Notes: generated by a model not told the origin, from the sequence alone. 8,547 bases of DNA from an uncultured Collinsella sp. (GCA_958415525.1 CATYZE010000046.1:1-8547), one strand, 5' to 3'; shown: positions 1 to 6,427, counted from the stretch's first letter. Translations and numbers: made by a program.

Positions 1-153
1 GATTTGCAGCGACGGACCTCAGGGCGCTCTTACACCACGTCTGCGCGCGCGACCCACGATTCGGCGGTCTGGAGCCCGTTTTGCCATAAATCTGCAATGG
101 CCAGGAGAGCCTTTGGACAAAAAATGCCAAATATGAGTACTGTCACCAGTTGA
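1..153 (+). other. Open frame running in from the left edge, probably not a gene
   Basis: Frame 1 is open from the first base to a TGA at 151-153 (about 50 codons) and could be the C-terminal tail of a gene starting outside the window. The translation is rich in Arg, Ser and Ala, with no domain I recognise, and it runs through the left arm of the inverted repeat at 115-151, where it reads QKMPNMSTVT. The right arm, read on the minus strand, gives the closely similar QKMAKMSTVT, so this ending is most simply explained by a repeated DNA sequence. A real gene tail cannot be excluded without the upstream sequence. Confidence 0.2.
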
Positions 154-330
154 ATCTCATATGAAACCGACTACCTAGGATTAGTTAGACCACACATGTT
201 CAGTTATGTTAATGGGAAAACAGCTAGTAAAGGCTTCAAATCGCTGATTCAGAGCTAGATTTATCCAGTGAAACCCAAAAATCGCTGCTACAAAATTGGT
301 AACAGTACTCATTTTTGCCATTTTTTGGCC
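115..330. repeat. AT-rich element bounded by a 37-base imperfect inverted repeat
   Basis: Bases 115-151 read forward and bases 294-330 read on the minus strand match at 32 of 37 positions. The shared core is ATGAGTACTGTYACCA, preceded in both arms by an A-run (CAAAAAATG). The 142 bases between the arms are clearly richer in A and T than the genes around them. I see no transposase frame inside and no obvious target-site duplication outside. Its size (216 bases) and terminal inverted repeats fit a small non-autonomous element (MITE-like) or a pair of converging regulatory or recombination sites; which one is an inference. Confidence 0.55.
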
Positions 331-383
331 ACGGCCTTTGTGACGGACGTGCTGGCGGGTTCGAATCCCTCTGCGATGGGCCC

Positions 384-414
384 AAAAACGAAAGGCCCCC
401 ATAGCTGGGAGCCT
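384..414 (-). terminator. Intrinsic terminator of the truncated tRNA unit
   Basis: On the minus strand an 8-bp stem (arms at plus positions 393-400 and 407-414, one G-U pair, 6-base loop) is followed by TTCGTTTTT. It lies just downstream of the tRNA 3'-end remnant at 425-442. This mirrors the arrangement behind the intact tRNA and suggests a former tRNA transcription unit. Confidence 0.5.
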
Positions 415-424
415 ATCAAATCAG

Positions 425-442
425 TGGTGGGCGATGAGGGAT
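425..442 (-). pseudogene. tRNA-Val 3'-end remnant (18 bases)
   Basis: The minus strand reads ATCCCTCATCGCCCACCA, identical to the last 18 bases of the intact tRNA-Val at 598-673. Homology stops inside the T-arm: past it the sequence reads GGACATCCC instead of GGTTCGAATCCC. A duplicated tRNA 3' end is what integration at a tRNA gene or an unequal recombination would leave behind. No integrase gene is visible here. Confidence 0.5.
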
Positions 443-528
443 GTCCGCGTGCGATTGGCGCCGCCCGCGCCCCGCTCCTCGCGTGCTGCGCTGGAAAACG
501 CTTCGCGTTTCCTCAGCTCCGCACCCTT

Positions 529-615
529 GCGGGTTCGAATCCCATGAAATGGGCCCAAACAAAAACGGTCCCCTTTCGAGGACCGTTTCCAAATCAGTGG
601 TGGGCGATGAGGGAT
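529..615. repeat. Second copy of the tandem tRNA-3'-end/terminator unit
   Basis: GCGGGTTCGAATCCC at 529-543, TGGGCCC at 550-556 and the 26-base block at 590-615 repeat the first copy (355-442) with a constant offset of 173-174 bases. Here the last block runs into a complete tRNA gene. The central hairpin differs from copy one. The edges are therefore conserved while the terminator stem-loop is not. Confidence 0.6.
557..588 (-). terminator. Intrinsic terminator of tRNA-Val
   Basis: The minus strand carries a perfect 9-bp stem AAACGGTCC/GGACCGTTT (plus positions 563-571 and 580-588) with an 8-base loop, followed by TTTTTGTTTG. It begins 9 bases past the tRNA 3' end. The T-run lies on the minus-strand side, so it serves the tRNA and not a plus-strand gene. 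Confidence 0.65.
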
Positions 616-673
616 TCGAACCCCCAGCCTTGTGCGTGTAAAGCACCTGCGCTAACCGTTGCGCCAATCGCCC
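598..673 (-). tRNA. tRNA-Val (anticodon TAC)
   Basis: The minus strand folds as a 76-base tRNA with encoded CCA. The acceptor is GGGCGAT/ATCGCCC (7 bp), followed by discriminator A and CCA. The D-stem is GCGC/GCGC. The anticodon loop TTTACAC has T33 and A37, giving anticodon TAC (valine codons GTA and GTG). The variable loop is AGGCT. The T-arm is GGGGG-TTCGAAT-CCCTC with one G-T pair. The outermost pair of the anticodon stem (27-43) is a G-A mismatch, a mild oddity. The gene is flanked by its own promoter (684-692) and terminator (557-588), so it appears to be a monocistronic tRNA unit. The 3' end is duplicated at 425-442. Confidence 0.93.
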
Positions 674-683
674 GTGCGGAGAG

Positions 684-692
684 AGTATAGCA
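684..692 (-). promoter_or_regulatory. Extended -10 promoter of tRNA-Val
   Basis: The minus strand reads TGC-TATACT (plus positions 692 to 684), an extended -10 element, with 10 bases between it and the mature tRNA 5' end. Transcription would begin only a few bases before the tRNA. I see no convincing -35 hexamer at 16-18 bases, consistent with an extended -10 type promoter. Confidence 0.5.
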
Positions 693-803
693 AAACAATC
701 GCCTCATTCATCTCATATCCATTAAAGGTAACCGGCGCGTGTCACAGCGGAGCTGATTCAGTTGAGATTGCCTGAACATTCCGCCCCTCTTTACGCCCTC
801 GGG

Positions 804-809
804 TATACT
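804..809 (+). promoter_or_regulatory. Possible -10 element for asnB
   Basis: TATACT lies 51 bases before the asnB start codon, giving a 5' leader of roughly 45 bases. No recognisable -35 stands 16-18 bases upstream (that stretch is CCGCCC-like), so this is a weak call. The gap 674-860 between the divergent tRNA-Val and asnB contains nothing else I can name. Confidence 0.3.
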
Positions 810-860
810 CAAAAGCTACTGATTCGATTTGATGCCCAGCAACAGCAGAGGGGATAGTAT

Positions 861-2741
861 ATGTGCGGTTTTGTCGGTTTTGTCGGTGGGACGGATAACC
901 AATCCGAGGTGCTCACCAAGATGATGGACCGCATCGTCCATCGCGGTCCCGACATGGGCGGTCAGTTTATCGACGGCCGCGTTGCCCTGGGCTTCCGCCG
1001 CCTGTCGATCCTCGACCTGACCGAGGCTGGCGCCCAACCCATGGCCAACGAGGACGGTAGCGTCGTCATTGTCTTCAACGGCGAGATCTACAACTTCCAA
1101 GAACTCCGTTCCGAGCTCGAGGCCAAGGGCTACAAGTTCCACTGCGGCGCCGACACCGAGAGCCTCCTGCACGGCTACGAGGAGTGGGGCGAGGCGGTAC
1201 TCGATCGCTTGCGCGGTATGTACGCCTTCGTCATCTGGGACAAAAAGAAGAATAAGCTTTTTGGCGCCCGCGATATCTTTGGCATCAAGCCACTCTACTA
1301 CTATCCCATGGCCGATGCGGGCGACGGCGCTCCGGGCGTGCTCTTTGGTTCCGAGATCAAGAGCTTCCTGGACTACCCGCACTTCCACAAAGCGGTCAAC
1401 AAAAAGGCCCTGCGTCCGTACATGACGCTGCAGTATTCGGCAACCGAGGAGACCTTCTTTGAGGGTGTCTACAAGCTGCCGCCGGCGCATTACTTTACCG
1501 TAGACATCCCGACCGGCAAGATGAACATCGAGCGCTACTGGGATTGCGATTACTCTGCCGTCGAGAAGCCGTTCGAGGAGTACGTCGACGAGCTGGACGA
1601 GGTCGTGCACGAGAGCGTCGAGGCCCATCGCATCGCCGACGTCAAGGTCGCGTCGTTCCTCTCCGGCGGCGTCGACTCCAGCTACATCGCCGCTTGCCTC
1701 ATGCCCGACAAGACCTTCTCGGTGGGCTTCGATTACAAGAATTTCAACGAGACCAACTACGCCAAGGAGCTTTCCGATAAGCTCGGCGTCGAGAACGTTC
1801 GCAAGATGATTACAGCCGACGAGTTCTTCGGTGCGCTCGAGGACATCCAGTATCACATGGACGAGCCGCAGTCCAACCTGTCTTCCGTGCCGCTGTGGTT
1901 CTTGGCCGAGATGGCCCGCAAGGACGTCACCGTCGTGCTTTCGGGCGAAGGCGCCGACGAGCTCTTTGGCGGCTACGCCTACTACGAGGACACGGTCCCG
2001 GTCCGCAAGTACAAAAAGATGGTGCCGCTGCCCATCCGTCGCGCGCTCGGTAACCTGGCGTTGCATATGCCGTACTTCAAGGGACATAACTTCCTGGTCA
2101 AGGGTGCCGAGATCCCTGAGAAGTCGTTCCTGGGACAGGCTCTGGTATGGCCGGAGCGCGAGGTCGACGGCGTGCTCAAGCCCGAGTACAACACCGGCGA
2201 TGGCGCCTTCGAGCTTGCCGCTCCCATCTATGCGCGCGTGAAGGGTCAGCCCGAGCTGGTCAAGAAACAGTACCTGGACATGAACATGTGGCTCCCGGGC
2301 GACATTCTGCTCAAGGCCGACAAGATGTGCATGGCGCACTCGCTGGAGCTGCGCGTGCCCTTCCTGGACCGCAAAGTCATGGAGTTCGCCGAGCACATTC
2401 CCGACCGCTACCGCATCAACGAGAACGGCAACAAACAGGTACTCCGCCACGCTGCCAACAAGTCGCTGCCCGATGAGTGGGCCACCCGTCCCAAGGTGGG
2501 CTTCCCGGTGCCGATTGTCTACTGGCTGCGCGAGCAAAAGTGGTACGACTATGTCAAGGAGTACTTCACCGCGCCGTGGGCAAGCGAGTTCTTCGATACC
2601 GACGAGCTCATGCACCTGCTCGATCTGCACTTTGCGGGCAAGGGCGATTTCCAGCGCAAGATCTATACGCCGCTCGTGTTCCTGGTGTGGTACAAGCGCT
2701 TCTTTATCGACGAGGACCAGCCCGCTGTTCAGGCTGCCTAG
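861..2741 (+). CDS. asnB: Asparagine synthetase B (glutamine-hydrolysing)
   Basis: This 626-residue cytosolic enzyme transfers glutamine-derived ammonia to an ATP-activated aspartate to make asparagine. The N-terminal class II glutamine amidotransferase domain starts MCGFVGFVGG, so Cys2 becomes the catalytic N-terminal nucleophile. It continues with HRGPD (27-31), FNGEIYN (72-78) and GADTE (96-100). The C-terminal synthetase domain has the ATP-pyrophosphatase loop SGGVDSS (268-274) and SGEGADELFGG (361-371). The start is fixed by the need for Cys at position 2 and by a purine-rich ribosome site (AGAGGGG, 847-853). The length exceeds E. coli AsnB (554) and is nearer to Gram-positive homologues of about 630 residues. 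Some of those, such as B. subtilis AsnB and corynebacterial LtsA, amidate peptidoglycan precursors, so free aspartate is the likely but not the only possible substrate. The gene is monocistronic, closed by its own terminator. Confidence 0.93.
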   Translation: MCGFVGFVGGTDNQSEVLTKMMDRIVHRGPDMGGQFIDGRVALGFRRLSILDLTEAGAQPMANEDGSVVIVFNGEIYNFQELRSELEAKGYKFHCGADTESLLHGYEEWGEAVLDRLRGMYAFVIWDKKKNKLFGARDIFGIKPLYYYPMADAGDGAPGVLFGSEIKSFLDYPHFHKAVNKKALRPYMTLQYSATEETFFEGVYKLPPAHYFTVDIPTGKMNIERYWDCDYSAVEKPFEEYVDELDEVVHESVEAHRIADVKVASFLSGGVDSSYIAACLMPDKTFSVGFDYKNFNETNYAKELSDKLGVENVRKMITADEFFGALEDIQYHMDEPQSNLSSVPLWFLAEMARKDVTVVLSGEGADELFGGYAYYEDTVPVRKYKKMVPLPIRRALGNLALHMPYFKGHNFLVKGAEIPEKSFLGQALVWPEREVDGVLKPEYNTGDGAFELAAPIYARVKGQPELVKKQYLDMNMWLPGDILLKADKMCMAHSLELRVPFLDRKVMEFAEHIPDRYRINENGNKQVLRHAANKSLPDEWATRPKVGFPVPIVYWLREQKWYDYVKEYFTAPWASEFFDTDELMHLLDLHFAGKGDFQRKIYTPLVFLVWYKRFFIDEDQPAVQAA

Positions 2742-2766
2742 CCTCGGCTTACGAACGCCTGCGCGT

Positions 2767-2791
2767 AACGGCTCCTCCGGGAGCCGTTTTT
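2767..2791 (+). terminator. Intrinsic terminator of asnB
   Basis: A perfect 9-bp stem AACGGCTCC/GGAGCCGTT (2767-2775 and 2780-2788) with the tetraloop TCCG runs into five T residues (2787-2791). It begins 25 bases past the asnB stop. The T-run overlaps the -35 element proposed for murE. Confidence 0.8.
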
Positions 2792-2818
2792 GCGTGGGTG
2801 CGTTTCAGTTACTATAAA
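2790..2818 (+). promoter_or_regulatory. Candidate promoter of the murE gene run
   Basis: TTGCGT (2790-2795) and TATAAA (2813-2818) are separated by 17 bases, a good match to a housekeeping sigma-factor promoter. It lies directly behind the asnB terminator and about 35 bases before the murE start, so murE and the genes after it can be transcribed independently of asnB. Confidence 0.5.
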
Positions 2819-2853
2819 AACCGTCCCTGCCAAATGGCTGAGAAAGGTGAAAG

Positions 2854-4416
2854 ATGCACCATTCGGATTCCGCGACCGTGACCACGGTCGATACGCTTGC
2901 CAAGCTTCTCGATGTGTGCGGTGAGCTGCGCGCATCAGAGCAGGTTGACGAGCGTGCCGTGATCGGCTGCTCGTTTGATTCGCGCGCGGTCTCGGCAGGT
3001 GACGTGTTCTTTTGCAAAGGCGCTGCCTTTAAGCCTGCGTTTTTGAGCATGGCGCTCGATGCGGGCGCCGTCGCATTTGTGTGCGAAGAGTCGCTGGTCG
3101 AGTCTCTGGAGCCGCTGGCGCAGGAGAGCGGTGCTGCGATGCTGGTTGTTGATAGCGTTCGCACGGCCATGGCCCTGTTGCCGCCGGAGGTCTACGACCG
3201 TCCCGACCACGACGTCAAGATCGTGGGCATCACCGGTACCAAGGGAAAGACCACGGCCGCTTTTATGCTCCAGTCGATTATCAAAGCGGCGGGCGAGTCC
3301 TGCGGCATGATCGGCTCGGTGAGTACCGACGATGGTATCGAGTGCTACGAGAGCACCAATACCACGCCAGAGGCCCCCGAGGTTTGGCGCCATATCGCCA
3401 ACTGCCGTGAGGCCGGTCGCCAGTCCATGGTCATGGAGGTCTCGAGCCAGGCGCTCAAGTACCAACGCGTCGAGAATCTGCCGTTTGACGTGGCGTGCTT
3501 CCTCAACATCGGCCGTGACCACATCTCGCCGATCGAACACCCCACGTTTGAGGATTATTTTGAGAGCAAACTCAGGATCTTTGACCAAGCAAAGACCGCC
3601 GTGGTGAATCTGGGCACCGAAGAGGTTGACCGTGTGCTGGAGGCAGCGTCGACGGCCGAGCGCTTGGTGACCGTTGGCGTCGAGCATCCCGAGGCAAGCC
3701 TGTGGGCAAGCGATGTCCGCGTGGTCGGCTTTAACATCGAGTTTAACCTGCATGGCCTGTGTGCCGACGAGTCCGAGGCGGGGGAGAAGATCCTGCTGGG
3801 TATCGCGGGAGACTTTAACGTGGAGAACGCGCTGGTCGCTATCGCCGCTGCGCACGAGATCGGCATCGGTATCGAGGCTATCAAGAAGGGCCTCTCCAAG
3901 CTTCGTGTGCCGGGCCGCATGGAGGTCGTGGAGTCGAAGGACGGCCGCGTGATCTGCGTCGTTGACTATGCGCACAACCAGCTTTCGTTCCGTTCGCTTT
4001 TCTCGTCGGTCAAGCGCGCGTTTCCCACTAGCCCGGTCATTGCAGTGTTTGGCGCTGCCGGCGGCAAGGCGCAGGAGCGCCGCGAGCAGCTTCCGCGCGA
4101 GGCCGCACCATATTCCGACCTGATGATTTTTGCCAACGAGGACCCGGCTCACGAGGACCCGATGAAGGTCTGTCGCGAGCTTGCCGAACATGTTCCCGAC
4201 GATACGCCGAACAAGATCATCCTCGATCGCGAAACCGCTGTGCATGCGGCGTTCAAGGCGGCGCGCGAGGAGTACGTCAACCCCGATGCTCCTACCATTG
4301 TCTTGCTGCTGGCAAAGGGTGACGAGGAGCTCATGCACGTGGGCGACGAGTTCGTGCCCATCGAGAGCGACCTTTCGTTGGCCAATCGCCTGATCGATGT
4401 TACCCAGTTTGACTAA
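2854..4416 (+). CDS. murE: UDP-MurNAc-tripeptide synthetase (MurE), probably L-Lys/diamino-acid type
   Basis: This 520-residue Mur ligase adds the third amino acid to UDP-MurNAc-L-Ala-D-Glu in the cytoplasm, using ATP. Visible are an N-terminal UDP-MurNAc-binding domain, the P-loop GTKGKTT (128-134), STNTTPE, MEVSSQAL, the ESKLRIF segment whose lysine corresponds to the carbamylated lysine of the family, and YAHN (372-375) in the C-terminal domain. Enzymes adding meso-diaminopimelate carry DNPR at the specificity site; here the stretch reads EDPAHEDP (429-436), without the arginine and resembling lysine-type enzymes of Gram-positive cocci. I infer that it uses lysine or another diamino acid such as ornithine. 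The ribosome site AAAGGTGA precedes the ATG. It stands outside any division/cell-wall cluster, 107 bases before a HAD hydrolase. The identity as a Mur ligase is firm; the exact amino acid is not. Confidence 0.9.
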   Translation: MHHSDSATVTTVDTLAKLLDVCGELRASEQVDERAVIGCSFDSRAVSAGDVFFCKGAAFKPAFLSMALDAGAVAFVCEESLVESLEPLAQESGAAMLVVDSVRTAMALLPPEVYDRPDHDVKIVGITGTKGKTTAAFMLQSIIKAAGESCGMIGSVSTDDGIECYESTNTTPEAPEVWRHIANCREAGRQSMVMEVSSQALKYQRVENLPFDVACFLNIGRDHISPIEHPTFEDYFESKLRIFDQAKTAVVNLGTEEVDRVLEAASTAERLVTVGVEHPEASLWASDVRVVGFNIEFNLHGLCADESEAGEKILLGIAGDFNVENALVAIAAAHEIGIGIEAIKKGLSKLRVPGRMEVVESKDGRVICVVDYAHNQLSFRSLFSSVKRAFPTSPVIAVFGAAGGKAQERREQLPREAAPYSDLMIFANEDPAHEDPMKVCRELAEHVPDDTPNKIILDRETAVHAAFKAAREEYVNPDAPTIVLLLAKGDEELMHVGDEFVPIESDLSLANRLIDVTQFD

Positions 4417-4424
4417 TGAACCAT

Positions 4425-4453
4425 GACAGCGGCGGCGCCCTGAGTGCGCTGTC
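4425..4453 (+). other. Weak hairpin between murE and the HAD gene
   Basis: GACAGCG (4425-4431) can pair with CGCTGTC (4447-4453) across a 15-base loop, starting 9 bases past the murE stop. There is no T-run behind it, so it is not a canonical terminator. It may protect the murE mRNA end or be chance. Confidence 0.25.
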
Positions 4454-4523
4454 GCCATAAGCGTGTTCCCTCAAGCAAAGCATGCCGTCCAAGTCCAAAC
4501 CCTTCTACGTAAACGGAGTAACC

Positions 4524-5435
4524 ATGTCCCACAACACCCTGCCGACCGTTGCCGAGCTTTCGGGCGAGATGCGCGAGCGCTTGGCCAAGGTCAAGTACGT
4601 CTTTACCGACCTGGATGCCACGATGCTCGCACCCGGCTCGTGCGTGCTGCGCGACAACGACGGCAACCCCTCGACCAAACTCGTCGAGGCCGTCGTGGCA
4701 CTTGCCCGCGCTGGTATTCAGGTGGTTCCCACCTCGGGCCGCAACCGCACCATGATCCACGAGGATGCGCGCGTGCTCGGCCTCAACTCCTACATTGGTG
4801 AGATGGGCGGCCTGGTCATGTACGACCTCAAAGCCAACGATTGGGAGTATCTGACCGGCGACATGCCCTACGACCCTTCTTGCGGCCTCACGCCGCACCA
4901 GGTGATCGAGCAGACCGGCGTGTGCGAGAAGATTCTCGCCCGCTGGCCGCACAAGATCGAGTATCACAACGACATGTCGACCGGCTACAAGTACCGCGAG
5001 GTCACCGTCGGCATGCGCGGCGACATCCCCGATGACGAGGCGCAGGCCATCCTCGACGAGGCCGGCTGCGGCCTGGTGTGGGCCTGTAACGGTCACCTGA
5101 CGCATCTGTCCAAGCCGACGACGCTCGAGCTCGATCGCGTCGAGGACGGTCGCGCATTCAACATCAACCCCGCGGGCCTCAACAAAGGCGTCGCCATTGC
5201 GCGCTTCTGCGAGCACCTGGGTATCAAACGCGAGGAGACGTTGGCGCTCGGCGATTCCGAGTCCGACTTCTACATGGCCGATCACGTGGGCACGTTCTGT
5301 CTGGTCGAGAATGGCCTGACGAGCGCCGGCGCGCCCGAGTTCCTGGCTGCTTGCGAGAACGCTTTCGTTACGCGCGGCAAAATTGTCGACGGTTGGGCGG
5401 CGACGGCAGAGCTGCTGGTCGCGGCGCGTTCGTAG
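4524..5435 (+). CDS. HAD-superfamily hydrolase (probable phosphatase, type IIB)
   Basis: This 303-residue cytosolic protein has all four HAD motifs in order: TDLDAT with nucleophile Asp29 and general acid/base Asp31, TSGRN (70-74), Lys221 in LNKGVA, and GDSESD (243-248). The long insert between motifs II and III is the cap of the Cof-like or sucrose-phosphatase-like IIB class, which dephosphorylates small phosphorylated metabolites. The substrate cannot be read from the sequence. Motif I has Ala where most members have Gly (DLDAT against DxDGT). I chose ATG 4524 because GGAG lies 5 bases before it; an in-frame ATG at 4482 would add 14 residues (PSKSKPFYVNGVT) without a good ribosome site. It sits between murE and murI, so a role in sugar-phosphate or cell-wall metabolism is possible but unproven. 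Confidence 0.82.
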   Translation: MSHNTLPTVAELSGEMRERLAKVKYVFTDLDATMLAPGSCVLRDNDGNPSTKLVEAVVALARAGIQVVPTSGRNRTMIHEDARVLGLNSYIGEMGGLVMYDLKANDWEYLTGDMPYDPSCGLTPHQVIEQTGVCEKILARWPHKIEYHNDMSTGYKYREVTVGMRGDIPDDEAQAILDEAGCGLVWACNGHLTHLSKPTTLELDRVEDGRAFNINPAGLNKGVAIARFCEHLGIKREETLALGDSESDFYMADHVGTFCLVENGLTSAGAPEFLAACENAFVTRGKIVDGWAATAELLVAARS

Positions 5436-5488
5436 CGCGGCGTCGCCGCACTTGGATATGTCTTTTCGAGAGAGAATCTGGTGAGGTA

Positions 5489-6373
5489 ATGTCCGATATC
5501 GAGAATCCGGCAGGCGACACGCGCCCGATTGGCGTGTTCGATTCTGGTTTGGGCGGTCTGACGGTTGCGCGCGCCATCGCGACGGCGCTGCCGCACGAGT
5601 CCGTCTACTACTTCGGCGACACCAAACGCTGTCCCTACGGCACGCGCACCGAGGATGAGGTGCGCTCATTTGCGTTGCAGGCGGGTCGTTGGCTTTCGAA
5701 GCACGACGTCAAGATTATGGTCATCGCCTGCAACACGGCGACCGCCGCGGCCTTGCGTCTGGCCCAGCAGGTGCTCGACGTCCCCGTCATCGGCGTGATC
5801 GCGCCGGGTGCCCGTGCGGCAATCAACAGCACCCGCTCGCGTCGCGTGGGCGTGCTCGCCACCAACCTCACCATTCGCTCGGGCGCCTACACGCGCGCCA
5901 TTCAGGACCTAGATGCCGGCGTCGATGTATACGGCTGTCCTGCCTCGAGCTTTGTCGAGGTTGTCGAACACGAGCTCGCCTCGGGTGCACATCTGCAAGA
6001 GCAGTGGCTTGAGAACGAGGACATCTTCGATACGCCTGCCGTGCGTGCGCTGGTGGGTGCCACGGTTGAGCCGCTGCGCGACCACGGTATCGATACCGTG
6101 GTGCTCGGCTGTACGCATTTTCCGCTGTTGGTGGGACCTATCCGCCATGCGCTGGGGCCTGGGGTGCGCGTCGTGAGTTCCGCCGAGGAGACCACGCGCG
6201 AGCTGACCGACATCCTTACGCGCCGCGAGCAGCTGGCGGGCGACGCCGCCGAGCCGCAGCATCGTTTTGCCACGACGGCCGATAACATTGCCGAGTTTGC
6301 GGTGGCGGGCAGCTTTATCTTTGGTCAGCCGCTCAAGAGCATTGAGCATATCGATATCGATGAGCTGAAATAG
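5489..6373 (+). CDS. murI: Glutamate racemase
   Basis: This 294-residue cytosolic enzyme interconverts L- and D-glutamate without a cofactor, supplying the D-Glu that MurD adds to UDP-MurNAc-L-Ala. Family motifs are clear: GVFDSGLGGLTV near residue 15, GDTKRCPYGTR (43-53), the first catalytic cysteine Cys81 in ACNTATA, and the second, Cys208, in GCTHFP. The length is slightly above the family's usual 260-290 because of about 12 residues before the first motif. I chose ATG 5489, preceded by GGTGAGGT. An upstream in-frame ATG at 5351 would overlap the HAD gene by 85 bases and add 46 arginine-rich residues unlike any racemase. It lies 53 bases after the HAD gene and 54 before rph, which suggests co-transcription. 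Confidence 0.95.
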   Translation: MSDIENPAGDTRPIGVFDSGLGGLTVARAIATALPHESVYYFGDTKRCPYGTRTEDEVRSFALQAGRWLSKHDVKIMVIACNTATAAALRLAQQVLDVPVIGVIAPGARAAINSTRSRRVGVLATNLTIRSGAYTRAIQDLDAGVDVYGCPASSFVEVVEHELASGAHLQEQWLENEDIFDTPAVRALVGATVEPLRDHGIDTVVLGCTHFPLLVGPIRHALGPGVRVVSSAEETTRELTDILTRREQLAGDAAEPQHRFATTADNIAEFAVAGSFIFGQPLKSIEHIDIDELK

Positions 6374-6427
6374 ATGTAAGGCCGCCGCCAAAGCCTTCGC
6401 CACACCTTATGCCGAAAGGTTTTTTCT

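Larger units (their letters stand above)
355..442. repeat. First copy of a tandem tRNA-3'-end/terminator unit
   Basis: This unit begins with GCGGGTTCGAATCCC (355-369), contains TGGGCCC (377-383), and ends with a 26-base block (417-442) identical to 590-615. The matching blocks in the second copy lie 173-174 bases downstream. The final block contains the last 18 bases of a tRNA-Val gene in minus orientation (CCA tail, discriminator, acceptor 3' strand and the start of the T-stem), but the T-loop and the rest of the tRNA are absent. The middle carries a hairpin different in sequence from that of copy two but equivalent in role. Confidence 0.6.

Noticed and set aside
181..402. 73-codon minus-strand frame in the repeat region
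   Set aside because: It spans the AT-rich element and its right arm, has no ribosome site or known domain, and its composition shifts at the repeat boundary.
449..556. A second tRNA on the plus strand
   Set aside because: A D-stem-like GCGC/GCGC and a T-arm-like GCGGGTTCGAATCCC are present, but the acceptor strands do not pair and no anticodon arm can be placed.
268..690. 140-codon plus-strand frame across the tRNA and repeat region
   Set aside because: It reads through the inverted repeat, both terminators and the tRNA-Val gene on the opposite strand, so the translation is an artefact of structured non-coding DNA.
816..2630. About 600-codon open frame antisense to asnB
   Set aside because: It mirrors the codon structure of asnB in GC-rich DNA, its product is a Leu/Val/His/Asp/Arg-rich string without motifs, and no ribosome site fits. 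It is a shadow of the real gene.
2935..4458. About 500-codon open frame antisense to murE
   Set aside because: Same explanation: low-complexity Arg/His/Asp-rich translation opposite a gene whose catalytic motifs are all on the plus strand.
5351..5488. Upstream ATG extending murI by 46 codons
   Set aside because: It overlaps the HAD gene, lacks a ribosome site and adds an arginine-rich stretch unknown in racemases; ATG 5489 has a good site.
6378..6397. AAGGC/GCCTT hairpin between murI and rph as a terminator
   Set aside because: Only a 5-bp stem with no T-run directly behind it; the later TTTTTT at 6420-6425 is beyond the rph ribosome site.
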